Shown: positions 16,077 through 26,600, numbered from the stretch's first letter. The stretch: 64,000 nucleotides of DNA from Kistimonas asteriae (GCF_018263925.1 NZ_JAEVHF010000004.1:1-64000); one strand, 5' to 3'. Translations and numbers: made by a program. Notes: generated from the letters alone by a model not told the origin.

Positions 16077-18611
16077 ATGAAAAATGTGCAGAGAACAAGG
16101 CTTGTTGATGGAGGTGTATACCTGCCATTATGCTTGCTGTCTGCTTTGTACATGTCCCCCGTTATTGCTAAACAACCTGTTTTCCTGGCCATGAATGAAG
16201 CTCCTGCCGGCTTCGAAGATCTGGCCAAGCCTCAGCGTTCATTGATCGATATTTACTACGGCAATCGCTATCTGACTTCCCAGATCGCGACGTTCAGCCC
16301 GCAGATGATACGCCTGTCTGATCCAACGGCAGTAGTGCGATTGATCGGCAATATCAATGATCCTTCGCTGATTGAAGCCACCCTGACTGGCGAGCTAGAA
16401 ACCCACAGCGGCGACGTTTGTCCAACACGTGATGCCAAAAACTGCGGCTTGCTCGATCCCACCGTTGCAGGCGTTATCTTTGATGAAAACCGCTTCCGTC
16501 TGGATATATTCGTTAACCGTCGTTTCTTGCTGACACGGGATGCGGAGGTGCGTAAATATCTGCCGCCGTCTGATGCTGGTTTGTCTCTGCTGCAAAACGT
16601 CAGCGGTGCATGGTCCGGTTCCGATGCCGCAGACAGTGACGATGACTACACGCTCAGCGGCCTGAGCCAGTTCGCGTATCGTGAAAACAGCGTCTATTTC
16701 AACTGGGATTACACCAAAAACCAGGACTTTCAGGTCAATGACCTCTACGGACGCCGTAACTTTGAAGGGACTGAGTACAATGCCGGGATCGTTGGCAGCA
16801 GCGCCTTTGGTCTCAGTTTCACCTCTGACCGTACCTTGTTAGGTACGCGGATCGCTTCGTCAGATAACACCCGCGAAGATACGGATTACACCGGTGGCAC
16901 ACCGCTGGACGTGTTTCTGCCGACCCGGGGACGCGTCGAAATCCGCCGGGACGATCGCCTGATCACTTCCTATTTCTTTGAGGCCGGTAGCCAGCAGCTG
17001 GATACGTCGGCCTTTCCTTCCGGTGCCTACGATATCGAGATACGTATTCTGGATGAGGGCGGTAATGTGATCAGCCAGGAAACCCGTTTCTTTGCCAAGC
17101 AGTTCCAGCTCCCGCCGGAAGGGGAGTGGCAGTATTTTGCAGAAACCGGGCGCGTACTGGATCGTAGCAGTGGCAGTACGCTGCCGACCTCCACAGAGCA
17201 ATGGTTAACCCGTGCCGGCGTCAGTCGTCGTCTTGCCGATACCCTGGCGGGTACTGTCGCCATGGCGGCGACCAATGATGACAGTCTGGTGGAACTGGGG
17301 CTTTTCAATCTCGGCTACCTGTACGAACTCTCGCCCTCCGTGATGCTGGCGAATAACGGCGATTATGGTTTTAACCTGATTACCCGGCTGCGTTATGGGC
17401 AGGTTTCCACCAATGCCAGTTATCGTCGTCTCTGGAAAGATGACGATACGGCGACAACCACTGACGATGAGACGGATCGTCCTTCCCTGCTGGGGAGTGG
17501 ATTTGAACAGAGCAATGTCTCTGTCAGCTTCCCTTTTATCACCGGAACGATGAGCTACCGCTACAGCGACAGCCGGCAGGATGATGGCGACACCACGCGA
17601 ACCCATGCCGTGGATTACCGGGTCAATATGTTCCGCACTTCGGATTACGATATTGATATGAGCATGGGGCTCAGCCGTTCCGGTGATACGGATGTTGCTC
17701 TGATGAGTTTTGAATTCCGTCTGCGTGATGACCGCTGGACTTGGCGTGCCACGCCGCGGGCGGAATACCGCGATACTGCCGGTGACCGTGATCGCACGGA
17801 AAACCTGCGCCTTGCGGCCAGCTGGGATGATCGGGAGCTGTTTGACAGCACGGTGCGTGCTGATGTCGGTGCAGAAGCCGGCTCCGGTGACGAACGTTAT
17901 GACGCCCGTGTGCAGGTCGGCAACAGCTGGGGCCGCGGCGACCTGAACTTGAACCATGTCAGTGGCAAGACCGACTCTACCACCTCCTATTCCGCCAGCT
18001 TCAGCACCAGTTTCCTGACCGATGGTGATAATCTTGCCGTGGGCGGGGAGCGTCAGGCCGAGAGTGCGCTGGTTGTTAATGTAGACGGCAATGAAGGGGA
18101 TATCTTCGATGTGAAGATAGACGGTCAGCGTCGCGGTTATGCTGTCGTTGGAAGACCTTCGGTGATTCCACTGTCGCCTTATCGGCAGTACCGGATCAGC
18201 TTAAGTCCGAGTGCGTCCACCCTGTACGATTTTGATGAGCGTGAGCGGACCGTAACTCTGTATCCGGGCAACGTTGTATCAATGGATTACGAAGCCATTG
18301 CCCTGAAACTGTTGTTTGGACGCCTGTTGTTTGGCGGTGAGCCTTTGACCGATGTCCGTATCAATGGTGGGCTGTATCCAGCCCAGTCCGATGACATGGG
18401 GCTGTTCCAGCTGGAAAGCCGGGCGGACACCGGCAACATCAATGTTGAGCTGGATAACGGCTGGCTTTGCAGCGTACCTGTTCCGACGCCTGACAGTGGT
18501 TATGTTCAACAAATGGGTTCCATTGATCTGGCGGATGCGGATTGTGCACCGGTGCTGGAAGGGCAGATGGCCATTAGCAAGAATGTGGTGGAGCCTGCAG
18601 TGGCGCAGTAG
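16077..18611 (+). CDS. Outer-membrane usher, TcfC/CfaC type
   Basis: Outer-membrane pore and assembly platform for fimbriae, 844 residues, the size of alpha-fimbria ushers. A signal peptide lies at residues 1-31. An N-terminal domain (about 40-160) is followed by barrel strands. A TcfC-type E-set-like domain lies at about 277-340 (DVFLPTRGRVEIRRDDRLI, then SGAYDIEIRILDEGGNVI). The C-terminal part (about 665-830) has IDGQRRGYAVVGRP, SPYRQYRISLSP and the LLFGGEPLTDVRINGG domain, which matches usher C-terminal plug-like domains. The frame is intact. It follows the pilin gene by 137 bases and precedes another tip-like gene. The assembly chaperone expected for this family is not encoded nearby. 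Confidence 0.88.
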   Translation: MKNVQRTRLVDGGVYLPLCLLSALYMSPVIAKQPVFLAMNEAPAGFEDLAKPQRSLIDIYYGNRYLTSQIATFSPQMIRLSDPTAVVRLIGNINDPSLIEATLTGELETHSGDVCPTRDAKNCGLLDPTVAGVIFDENRFRLDIFVNRRFLLTRDAEVRKYLPPSDAGLSLLQNVSGAWSGSDAADSDDDYTLSGLSQFAYRENSVYFNWDYTKNQDFQVNDLYGRRNFEGTEYNAGIVGSSAFGLSFTSDRTLLGTRIASSDNTREDTDYTGGTPLDVFLPTRGRVEIRRDDRLITSYFFEAGSQQLDTSAFPSGAYDIEIRILDEGGNVISQETRFFAKQFQLPPEGEWQYFAETGRVLDRSSGSTLPTSTEQWLTRAGVSRRLADTLAGTVAMAATNDDSLVELGLFNLGYLYELSPSVMLANNGDYGFNLITRLRYGQVSTNASYRRLWKDDDTATTTDDETDRPSLLGSGFEQSNVSVSFPFITGTMSYRYSDSRQDDGDTTRTHAVDYRVNMFRTSDYDIDMSMGLSRSGDTDVALMSFEFRLRDDRWTWRATPRAEYRDTAGDRDRTENLRLAASWDDRELFDSTVRADVGAEAGSGDERYDARVQVGNSWGRGDLNLNHVSGKTDSTTSYSASFSTSFLTDGDNLAVGGERQAESALVVNVDGNEGDIFDVKIDGQRRGYAVVGRPSVIPLSPYRQYRISLSPSASTLYDFDERERTVTLYPGNVVSMDYEAIALKLLFGRLLFGGEPLTDVRINGGLYPAQSDDMGLFQLESRADTGNINVELDNGWLCSVPVPTPDSGYVQQMGSIDLADADCAPVLEGQMAISKNVVEPAVAQ

Positions 18612-18779
18612 GTCTTGGCTGCGTGGTTTTATCTTTCCAGATTGCCAAATGATTTCCGTCAACGGCATGGTGTTTTGATGATTTGTCATGTATATGTCGC
18701 CGCCGCAAGTGAATAACACCAAGCACTGATTGTGTTGTTGATCACCCTTATCGTTCCTCTTGCATGATGTCAGAGTTGT

Positions 18780-19679
18780 ATGCGTATCTTCCTGTGCCTG
18801 TTGCTGACGGTTTTCTCCCTACCGGGAATGGCCTGGTTTAATATCGGTGAGTCGGTCTACACCTTTGATCTGGGAACCTGGGATGAAGGTGATCTGGAGG
18901 GTGTGATTCCCTTCAGTCTCCAGTCTTGTTATGGCTGGGGATCCTGCTGGTGGCCGTACAGTGGTGAAGATTATTACCTGCGAGCCTCGGATTTTGGCTT
19001 TACCCGTGATACTGGCGATGTTAACCCGAATCTTAAACTGGTCAGTGTCCTGTTTTCTCAGGGCAGCAATAAGGTGGCAGACCTTGCTGATGGTAATGAT
19101 CACGGGAGTTTTGATCCCGGCAGTCGATACCCGGTTGATGCCGAATTCCGGATTAAAGTGGATGCAATGGCGTTGGATAGTGCTTTGCCCGGTACCTACA
19201 GCGCAAAAATGAATTTGAGAGGGTGGGAATCCAATCTGATATCCAGTGAAGATACAGCCCGGTTTGATGTTGATCTGAAAATCCCGTCCAGGGTCAGGAT
19301 CTCCGGCCTTGAGGATATTGCACTGTCCAGCGATGGAGGAAAGGATGTCGACAGTGGTTATCGCCCATTCTGTGTTTTCAGTCAGGGAGGAAGTATGTTC
19401 AGGCTTCGCGCCTGGGGAGAAGGGGGAAACTTTTCTCTCAGCGGTCCGGACACTGCATCCATCGCTTATGACGTCCATATACGTGCGACAAGTGCCCCGA
19501 AAAAAAAGCAAGTGATTGTCCCCAATCAGGCTTATGAAGTCTGGAATGGCGCGTTGAGTCGAACCTGTCTTGATGGCGATAACATGGAGGTGAAGGTTGT
19601 CGTTAAGAAACGTGAACAAACCGGCAAGCCGGCGGGTGTATATACCGATAAGGTGACCATCGAAATAGAGGCCATGTGA
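18780..19679 (+). CDS. Two-domain fimbrial subunit, tip-adhesin-like (paralogue 3)
   Basis: Exported protein of 299 residues with signal peptide MRIFLCLLLTVFSLPGMA. The N-terminal domain (about 20-165) contains GVIPFSLQSCYGWGSCWWP, aligning with GTIPFQIRSCGDYYCN of the protein at 12468, and is rich in aromatic residues. The C-terminal domain starts RVRISGLEDIALSSDGG, has PFCVFSQGGSMFRLRAWGEG and ends KPAGVYTDKVTIEIEAM. Its place just after the usher is where alpha-fimbria operons keep the tip adhesin gene (cfaE, cblD), which supports that role. It is the smallest of the three paralogues. Confidence 0.75.
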   Translation: MRIFLCLLLTVFSLPGMAWFNIGESVYTFDLGTWDEGDLEGVIPFSLQSCYGWGSCWWPYSGEDYYLRASDFGFTRDTGDVNPNLKLVSVLFSQGSNKVADLADGNDHGSFDPGSRYPVDAEFRIKVDAMALDSALPGTYSAKMNLRGWESNLISSEDTARFDVDLKIPSRVRISGLEDIALSSDGGKDVDSGYRPFCVFSQGGSMFRLRAWGEGGNFSLSGPDTASIAYDVHIRATSAPKKKQVIVPNQAYEVWNGALSRTCLDGDNMEVKVVVKKREQTGKPAGVYTDKVTIEIEAM

Positions 19680-19965
19680 GTGAGTGTCATTCTGGAGCGT
19701 TGAGCCGCTCCCTTTTGGTTTCACTGCAAGCGTGCTGCGCAGGGGCGTCTTAGATGTAGACGGCTTCGTTTCTTTTTGTAGCACTTTCTGAACGAAAGTG
19801 GTCTGTTATTTGTGAAGGCTATCTTTTGTAAAGGCTCTCATTGTAATAATTCAACTTTTATTGAGGCTATTGCGGTTATTGACGATAGGCTCGCGGAATG
19901 TGGCGGGATAGGATGCTGCCTATTAATGTAAATAACCGTCAATAAAGAGTAAGTGGGGCAGAGTG

Positions 19966-20454
19966 ATGACTAAGATAACTGAGAGGATAAAAGCTGTTCT
20001 TCTGACAGCGCTCTTAACGGCTGCAGCCACGGCCAATGCAGATGCACTGGAAAGCCACATGAGTGCGTGGCTGGTCAAGCAGCAAGAGAATAATGAAGTC
20101 CTCAAGCCAGCGGGTGAAGCCGGGCCGGGGGATGTTATTGAATACCGGATGACCTACAAAAATACACAGGCGTCCCCACTATCCGCTTTAACCATCTCTG
20201 TCCCGGTGCCGGATAATACGGCCTATGTCGCTGCGTCTGCAGCAACACCGGTAAAAAGCCAGTTTGAAGCCAGCATTGATGGCGGCAAAACCTGGGAGCA
20301 TGAACCCATCAAGCGGTTAAGAAAAACCGCAGAGGGCAAGCTGTGGATGACGGATATTCCGGTCTCGGAATACACAAACATCCGCTGGCTGGCAGAGAAC
20401 CCCATCCAGCCTGCAGAGCAACAGGCATTCACGTACCGGGTTCAGGTGAAATAA
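19966..20454 (+). CDS. Small exported single-domain DUF11-like protein
   Basis: Exported protein of 162 residues with signal peptide (cleavage near ANADA). The rest is one DUF11-type beta-sandwich: PGDVIEYRMTYKNTQASPLS, then LTISVPVPDNTAYV, ending IQPAEQQAFTYRVQVK at the stop codon. This pattern matches the last about 120 residues of the three large proteins encoded downstream. It is thus close to a free-standing copy of their C-terminal domain. It could be a capping, piloting or chaperone-like subunit (inference). ATG 19966 is chosen over the GTG one codon before. A 325-base gap separates it from the next gene. Confidence 0.75.
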   Translation: MTKITERIKAVLLTALLTAAATANADALESHMSAWLVKQQENNEVLKPAGEAGPGDVIEYRMTYKNTQASPLSALTISVPVPDNTAYVAASAATPVKSQFEASIDGGKTWEHEPIKRLRKTAEGKLWMTDIPVSEYTNIRWLAENPIQPAEQQAFTYRVQVK

Positions 20455-20779
20455 CCCATTTTTACACCCTGAATCTGAGTGAATCAGCCTCTCTGTTAAG
20501 GAACCATTCAGCTTACATCGATTTAATGACGGCGTAGACGACCGGTTTGCGCCTGGTGGGGCTGTTTGCCTGATACATGATGAATGTTTTTCTGTACCTG
20601 CCTTTTTAAAGTGCGGGTGGCTGCTTATACGCTGAAAGACCGCCGGTGGATTGCCGTCATGACAGGTCAGTCGTTACATACTGCGCCTTGCGTGGGATGA
20701 CATGTCGTAGAAACGATCAGCGTAATGACATTTTTATAAACAACCGATGATCTGATCTTTCGAGAGGATAGAAAACCTG
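20455..20779. other. Gene-free gap between the small and large DUF11 genes
   Basis: About 325 bases with no supported gene. A ribosome site (gagagga) lies at 20761-20767, just before the ATG at 20780. tataaa occurs at 20735-20740 but without a convincing -35 box. A separate promoter for the large genes is likely but not shown. Confidence 0.45.
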
Positions 20780-23509
20780 ATGTACCACTCTCTTCAACGA
20801 CGATGGCTCCAGTTTTGGGCCATGGCTCTGCTGTTACTGGGGGCAGCGGCTGCCCAGGCAGCGATAACACCGGCCGGTACGGTGATTAAAAACCTGGCAA
20901 CGGTCACCTATACCGATAGTCTGGGAAATGCCTATTCGGCGCAGTCCAATGAGTCAGTGGTAACAGTGGCTGAAGTTTATGATCCCGTGCTTGAAAAAGA
21001 CCAGTCTAAAGAAGCTGCGCCAGGGCAGACGGTTTACTTTCCTCACCAGCTGATTAACAAGGGTAATACCAGAGAAACGTTTACTGCGCTGAGGGCAGTG
21101 CTTTCTGGCAATACTGCGAAAACCTTTAAGGTTTATCATGATATCAATGGTAATGGCCAGCCGGATGCTGGGGAGCCTGAGATTACTGAACTCATCGTGG
21201 AGGCTGGATCTGTTGGCAATATTGTTGTTGCTGTACAGGTCTCTGCAAGTACGCAAACAGGTACATCCTTCACCGTTGATGTTACTGCTCAACCTACAAA
21301 GGGGAATGCCTTGAGTAATAGGGATACTGTGACAGTATCCAACGGCCCTGTTCTTGTTGCGACGAAAAGTGAAATAAAGCATACACCAGCGAAAATCGAC
21401 GACAAAGGCGCTAAAGTCGATGGTACGGTTGAGTATTCCGTTACTGTAAAAAACAATGGTACAACAGCAAAGAACGCAGAAATTTATGACTTTCTGCCAA
21501 CATTGCTGGATTCTAGTTCTGTTCAGCAGATGGGCAGTGATTCACGTTTGACCGATTTTGACGGTGACAAAGTTGCTGATGAAGCAAGCCTTCCTGCCTC
21601 TGTGAGTCTGCCAGATTATGTTGCAAAGGATAAAGCAGTATTTGCCAAAATTCCTACGTTGAAAGCCGGTGAAACCGTTACCCTGAAATTCCGTGCAACC
21701 TATAAGTACGATGATGCAGACCCTTTCTCTGCCGATGATGTGCTACGTAACAAGGCTTACGTGTTTTATGGAAAAGACGGCGATCTGGGTAAGACCCCTA
21801 CGCCAAAAGATCCGAATAATGTTCTTGTAGAAACTAACGAAGTCACCACAAAACTGCCGGCTTTCTTTGATTTTGAAGCTCATGGTAGAGACAGCAATTG
21901 GGCAGCAAAAACCGATACGGTTAGCGAAGCCATATCCGGTAGTGTGGCAGTATTTAAGGTAAAAATTACGAACAAAGGGAATGGTGAAGACGCATTCACC
22001 CTTGACGTGCCTGATACTGGTAGCTTCCCTGCCAAAACGACCTTCTCGTTCTGGGATCAGACCGGGACGATATCTTTGAACAAGGTGACCCCGACGATCG
22101 CTAAAGGTGGTGAATACATCGTCACCATTAAAGCGAACCTGCCTGAAGGCGGCAAAGCCGATAAATCAGAAGCCAAGCTGAAGCTGACCTCAAAGGGTGA
22201 CAATAAAAAAACCGATGAAGTGGCACTGATCCTTACCAAGATCAAAGATTCTACTGGCTCGGTTGATTTGGCCTACAGAAATACGCAGGATCAAGGTCCC
22301 GACCGGGATGCTTATACCTCTGCCGTTGTTGTGGAACCTGCGCCGAGTAAAAACTATCAGAAGGTGAAGCCTGACAGCACGGTTGAGTATGAGTTCACGT
22401 TGTATAACGAGTCACCTGAGTTTCGTTCTTATAATCTGAAAGCTCTGGGTAGCGTAACCGGATCACATGGTAGCTACGGCGAAGGTTCATCGTTGCCAAA
22501 AGGTTGGACTGTCGTTTTTGCTGATGAAAACGGAACGACGCTTTCATCAACTCAGCCTGTACCTGCCGGCAGTTCTATCAATTTGACTGCCCGGTTGACT
22601 GTAGCAGCTGATGCCCCAGCTGTGGTTAAGCAACCATTTGCCGTTTTGGCGGAAGGACAGAAAGGTGGTAACGATGCCCTGAAGTTCTTTGCCACGGTCG
22701 AACGGATCGGTGAACTGACTCTGACCCCGAACGGAGCCAACCAGATTGAACCCGGTGGTGCTGTTTTTTATAGCCATGAGTTGCGTAACCTGAGCAATGA
22801 TCCGATCCAAGGTGACATTACCCTGACAGGTGAAGGGCTGGATGCTGGTTGGAGTTATCAGTTCTTCGTAGCTGACGAGAAGGGACAGATACAAGGTTCA
22901 GGCCTGCAGACAATGACGATTGACGGTTCATTGTTGACCCAAAAAGATGCTGTATATCGAATTAAGGTCAAAGTCATGGCGCCCGCGAATGCCAGACCTG
23001 GAGTGACCAAAGTTCTTACGTTGAACGCCGAATATCAGCTTGGAACTGAGTCGGTTAAGCGTACTGCCACAGCAACAGATTCTACGACTGTCATTAAAGG
23101 TCAGATCCGTCTGTACAAGAAAGTGAAGGTTCTTTCTGGCAAAAACAAAACGGAAGAAGCCATTAAGCAGGAGGCTGAGGGTCTGAGTGCCAATGTATTT
23201 GCGACGAATAGCACTGAGAAAGTGATTCCCAATCAAGATTATGTTGTCTGGCAGATTATTGCCCGCAACGAAGGTGATGCGGATGCAAATCAGGTGACTA
23301 TCCGTGATGCGGCTCCAGAGTTCACAACACTTGTTGCTGGGTCAGCGGAAGTTGTGACTGATCAAATGGGTGTCGTTGCTGAAGAGAATACAACGTCTGG
23401 AGATGTTGTGTTCAACATCGGAGAAGGTGCGACCCAGGGTAAGGATAGTAATGGCATCCTGAAACCCGGTGAGTTCGTCGAGGTGCGTTTCACCGTCAAA
23501 GTGAACTGA
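20780..23509 (+). CDS. Large exported DUF11-repeat protein, fibre-like (909 residues)
   Basis: Exported beta-sandwich repeat protein. The signal peptide ends AAAAQA/AITPAG. The N-terminal module has PAGTVIKNLATVTYTDSLGN, then QSNESVVTVAEVYDPVLEKD and PGQTVYFPHQLINKGN. Further DUF11-like sandwiches lie at about 200-370, 380-510 and 520-640. The C-terminal pair consists of LTLTPNGANQIEPGG (about 647-769) and a last domain (about 770-909) with VTIRDAAPEFTTLV, ending KPGEFVEVRFTVKVN. Calcium-loop-like segments DINGNGQPDAGE and DFDGDKVADE are present. It is paralogous along its length to the 864-residue protein encoded at 30261. It lacks Cys in the mature part. Probably a surface fibre or coat subunit (inference); not recognised as a named family. 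Confidence 0.82.
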   Translation: MYHSLQRRWLQFWAMALLLLGAAAAQAAITPAGTVIKNLATVTYTDSLGNAYSAQSNESVVTVAEVYDPVLEKDQSKEAAPGQTVYFPHQLINKGNTRETFTALRAVLSGNTAKTFKVYHDINGNGQPDAGEPEITELIVEAGSVGNIVVAVQVSASTQTGTSFTVDVTAQPTKGNALSNRDTVTVSNGPVLVATKSEIKHTPAKIDDKGAKVDGTVEYSVTVKNNGTTAKNAEIYDFLPTLLDSSSVQQMGSDSRLTDFDGDKVADEASLPASVSLPDYVAKDKAVFAKIPTLKAGETVTLKFRATYKYDDADPFSADDVLRNKAYVFYGKDGDLGKTPTPKDPNNVLVETNEVTTKLPAFFDFEAHGRDSNWAAKTDTVSEAISGSVAVFKVKITNKGNGEDAFTLDVPDTGSFPAKTTFSFWDQTGTISLNKVTPTIAKGGEYIVTIKANLPEGGKADKSEAKLKLTSKGDNKKTDEVALILTKIKDSTGSVDLAYRNTQDQGPDRDAYTSAVVVEPAPSKNYQKVKPDSTVEYEFTLYNESPEFRSYNLKALGSVTGSHGSYGEGSSLPKGWTVVFADENGTTLSSTQPVPAGSSINLTARLTVAADAPAVVKQPFAVLAEGQKGGNDALKFFATVERIGELTLTPNGANQIEPGGAVFYSHELRNLSNDPIQGDITLTGEGLDAGWSYQFFVADEKGQIQGSGLQTMTIDGSLLTQKDAVYRIKVKVMAPANARPGVTKVLTLNAEYQLGTESVKRTATATDSTTVIKGQIRLYKKVKVLSGKNKTEEAIKQEAEGLSANVFATNSTEKVIPNQDYVVWQIIARNEGDADANQVTIRDAAPEFTTLVAGSAEVVTDQMGVVAEENTTSGDVVFNIGEGATQGKDSNGILKPGEFVEVRFTVKVN

Positions 23510-23533
23510 TTTCCAGTTTATAAACCCCGTCTT

Positions 23534-23555
23534 CCGCTGCTCTTCGGAGCAGCGG
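23534..23555 (+). promoter_or_regulatory. Intercistronic hairpin with UUCG tetraloop
   Basis: Perfect 9-base GC-rich stem (ccgctgctc at 23534-23542, gagcagcgg at 23547-23555) closed by the very stable ttcg loop, 25 bases after the stop of the 909-residue gene. No T run follows. A second weaker pairing (aggctctctct near 23557 with agagaaagcct near 23605) lies beyond it. It probably slows read-through or protects the upstream mRNA 3' end. Confidence 0.75.
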
Positions 23556-23653
23556 CAGGCTCTCTCTGTCCTTTGAAAACCGTCACAAGACGGCAGAGGC
23601 CAGAGAAAGCCTGAAAGAACCTTGTGTATTAACGCTGTTGCACCGGAAACCTG

Positions 23654-26600
23654 ATGCTGTTGAAGCCGTACAGAATCACCCTTTTGCTGATGATGGCCAT
23701 GCTCTGTCTAGTGACAGCGCGTGCCGCCTGCGCGCTGGCGCCAGCAGGAGCGGTGATTCTCAATCAGGCCGAAGCTGCTTATTTTGATACCGAGTTGGGC
23801 CAACCGGTTAAAGTGCTCTCTAACCAGTCGTCTGTCCGGGTCGCTGCTGTTTACGTCCCGGTGTTGTCCCAGGATCAGCAGGTACAAACAGCCCCGGGTG
23901 CGACTGTGTCGTTTATTCACCATGTGTTTAACCGGGGAAATATTGCCGATAGTTATCGCCTGGGCGTGACAGCCTGTGTGACAGGCAGCGCATCCTGTGA
24001 TGTTGCGGGGCGGATCACCATCCTGGGAGTATTTCCCTATGACGAACGTCTCCCGACACCCGAGGAAAGCCCTATTCACACGACCGGCATGATGAAGCCG
24101 GGCGAAAGCCGGGCTCTGATTGTTATGGCCAGGGTATCGGCCACGGTCGCAGCTAACGACAGTTTTACACTGTCAGTATCTGCCCAGTCTGAAGGCAGTG
24201 AGCATAAGGTCAGTACCAATAATGACCGGATTACCGCTGGTCGGCAGTCTGTCCTGATTCGAAAGAACAGCCTATTGTCTATTACCGATCCCCGTTATAC
24301 CGATATTGGTGATATTCACTATGACCTCTCCCTGACCAATAACGGCGATATCGCGTTACCCGAGCGCACGCTGGTGGTGGATGGTCAGGAGCAGCAGGGA
24401 ATCCTGCTGGAAGACCGCATCCCGGCCAATACCCGTTTGTCGCGGGTGGACGATGATTATGCACCGCGTCAGGCGCATCCGGTTGTTCGACTGCCGAACG
24501 GGCGCTGGGTCCGTTACGATAGCCCGGATTATGATCCGGCAGACATCACACGTGTTGGACTCTTACTGCCTGCCAGTGACTTTCAGCCCGGTATGTCTGC
24601 CAGGCTGGGTTTCAATGTCATTATCAATAAGATAAAAGTGGCGACCGTCATTCGTAACCGGGCCGGTATTGATATGGAGGGTGATGGACGATATGACTTT
24701 GAGAGTAATGAAACCGCTGACAAGGTCCGTCCTGGCTACCATGTGAATGGGGGAGATCCACGTGTGACGTTCATGGAGCCCCGTGACCGTCATGTAGACC
24801 CAACCTTCGATAGCCCCCTCAAGTCGTCAACACACTATTTATTACCGGATCATATCGAAGGTGGGGCACATGTTCATGAAGATGTTTTTGTCACTATTGA
24901 TGCACCGCATCTGAATACCACGACAGAAGAGGCCGAAACGGTGGAAGTGCTGGTGGCTTCCGGTAAAACCGGTGACCGGGTTCGGGTCATGCTGCGTGAA
25001 ACGGGGATGAATAGCGGTGAGTTTCGCAGTGTCTCCCCCCTGAGGCTTAGCACGAATGAATCCGGCAGTAACCAGCTGTGTACCACGCCAGGTAACCTGC
25101 CGGACTATTCCCAGCCTGCTACGGTCTGTCGTTTGAAATCTATCTCAGGGGATCGCATCAAGGTTTCCTATCTCGATGCCGAACACCATAAAACCTATAG
25201 CAGTGAGGCGAATGTCAGTACCATTGGCCTGGTGTTTGACAGTGGTACGTTGTTTCCTGTCGCGGGTGCCAAAGTCTCTTTCTACGATATTCATGATAAG
25301 CCCGCAGTGGATCCGGTCAGCGATACCCCTTTTCCTGCCAAAGTGACGGATGATGAAGGGCATTATCTCTACCCGCGCATGCAGGAAGGTCAGTATTACA
25401 TTCGTGTTGAGCCGCCGCAGGGGTACCATTTTCCGTCCCACAGCCGTCCGGAAGATTATACCGGGTTGCGTGTCATGCAGGCGTCGTATGGCAAATATGG
25501 CTGGTCGGGCGTTAATCGAGCCAAGAAAGAAACTCTGCGAAGGTATTCAACGTTTGCGCCTGAGGAGCAGATGGAGGGTACGTTTGCTTATAGCAGCCAG
25601 AGTCCATTGGTCAGTTTTGATGTACCGCTGGATCTGATGCAGCCGGAGACGGTTGGCAGGGATCTGATTCTGGAAAAGGCCGCCCTGCAGAATACGGTCG
25701 CTCCGGGCGAGATGGTCGGCTACAAGCTGACGATTACCAACAACTCAAAACAATCACTGTATAACCTGCGTATTCATGACCGGCTTCCCTACGGCTTCAA
25801 GTATGCCCGTGGCAGTGTCCGTATCAACGGGCAACAGGCGGCGGAACCGGAAGGCGCACCAGGTCCCGAGCTGACGTTTATTTTAAACCAGAGCAAGCTC
25901 AGGGAGTTGGCACAACAGCAGAAATGGGAGATTACCTACGTCCTTAAGGCTGGCGCAGGTGCCATTGATGGCGATGGTATCAATACCGCCTGGAGTGAAG
26001 GTCGCAATATGGCCGGGTTGCCGGTCAAGTCCAATGACGCCCGCGCGCAAGTCACGGTGCAGATGGATGGCGTGCTGTCTGACAAGGCGATCCTGTTCGG
26101 TAAGCTGTATGTGGATGGCAACGGCAATGGCATCCAGGATGAGGGTGAGTGGCCCATCGGCGGTGTCAGGTTGTACATGGAAGATGGCACCTGGGTGATC
26201 ACGGATGAAAACGGCCAATATAGCCTGATGGGGCTGAAGCCGGGTACCCATGTCCTCAAGGTAGATCCCGTGACTCTGCCGGACGGACTGGTGCTCAAAC
26301 CACTAGATAACCGTAACGGTGCAGACGGCAATAGCCGTTTTGTGGATCTTGCACCGGGCGATTTCCACCGTGCAGATTTTGCCGCCCAGTGCCCTGAAAA
26401 GGATGCCGAAGCGATTTTTGCCCAGATCAAGGCCCGCAACGCCTCCATCAATGGAGACTGGCTGCTGGACGAAGCGGCGCAATATAGCCGCAGCAGCCAC
26501 AACGCCGAGCAGGCGGACAACATCGGCGATTTGTCGAACGGTGTCGTCAGGGGACCTCAGAAGACCGACAGTGAGAATAATCCTTCAGCCACTGCCCAAT

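Noticed and set aside
19876-19945. Inverted repeat ttattgacg ... cgtcaataa upstream of the DUF11 operon
   Set aside because: Nine-base arms 52 bases apart in AT-rich DNA can occur by chance; no known regulator consensus fits. Worth a look only if conserved.
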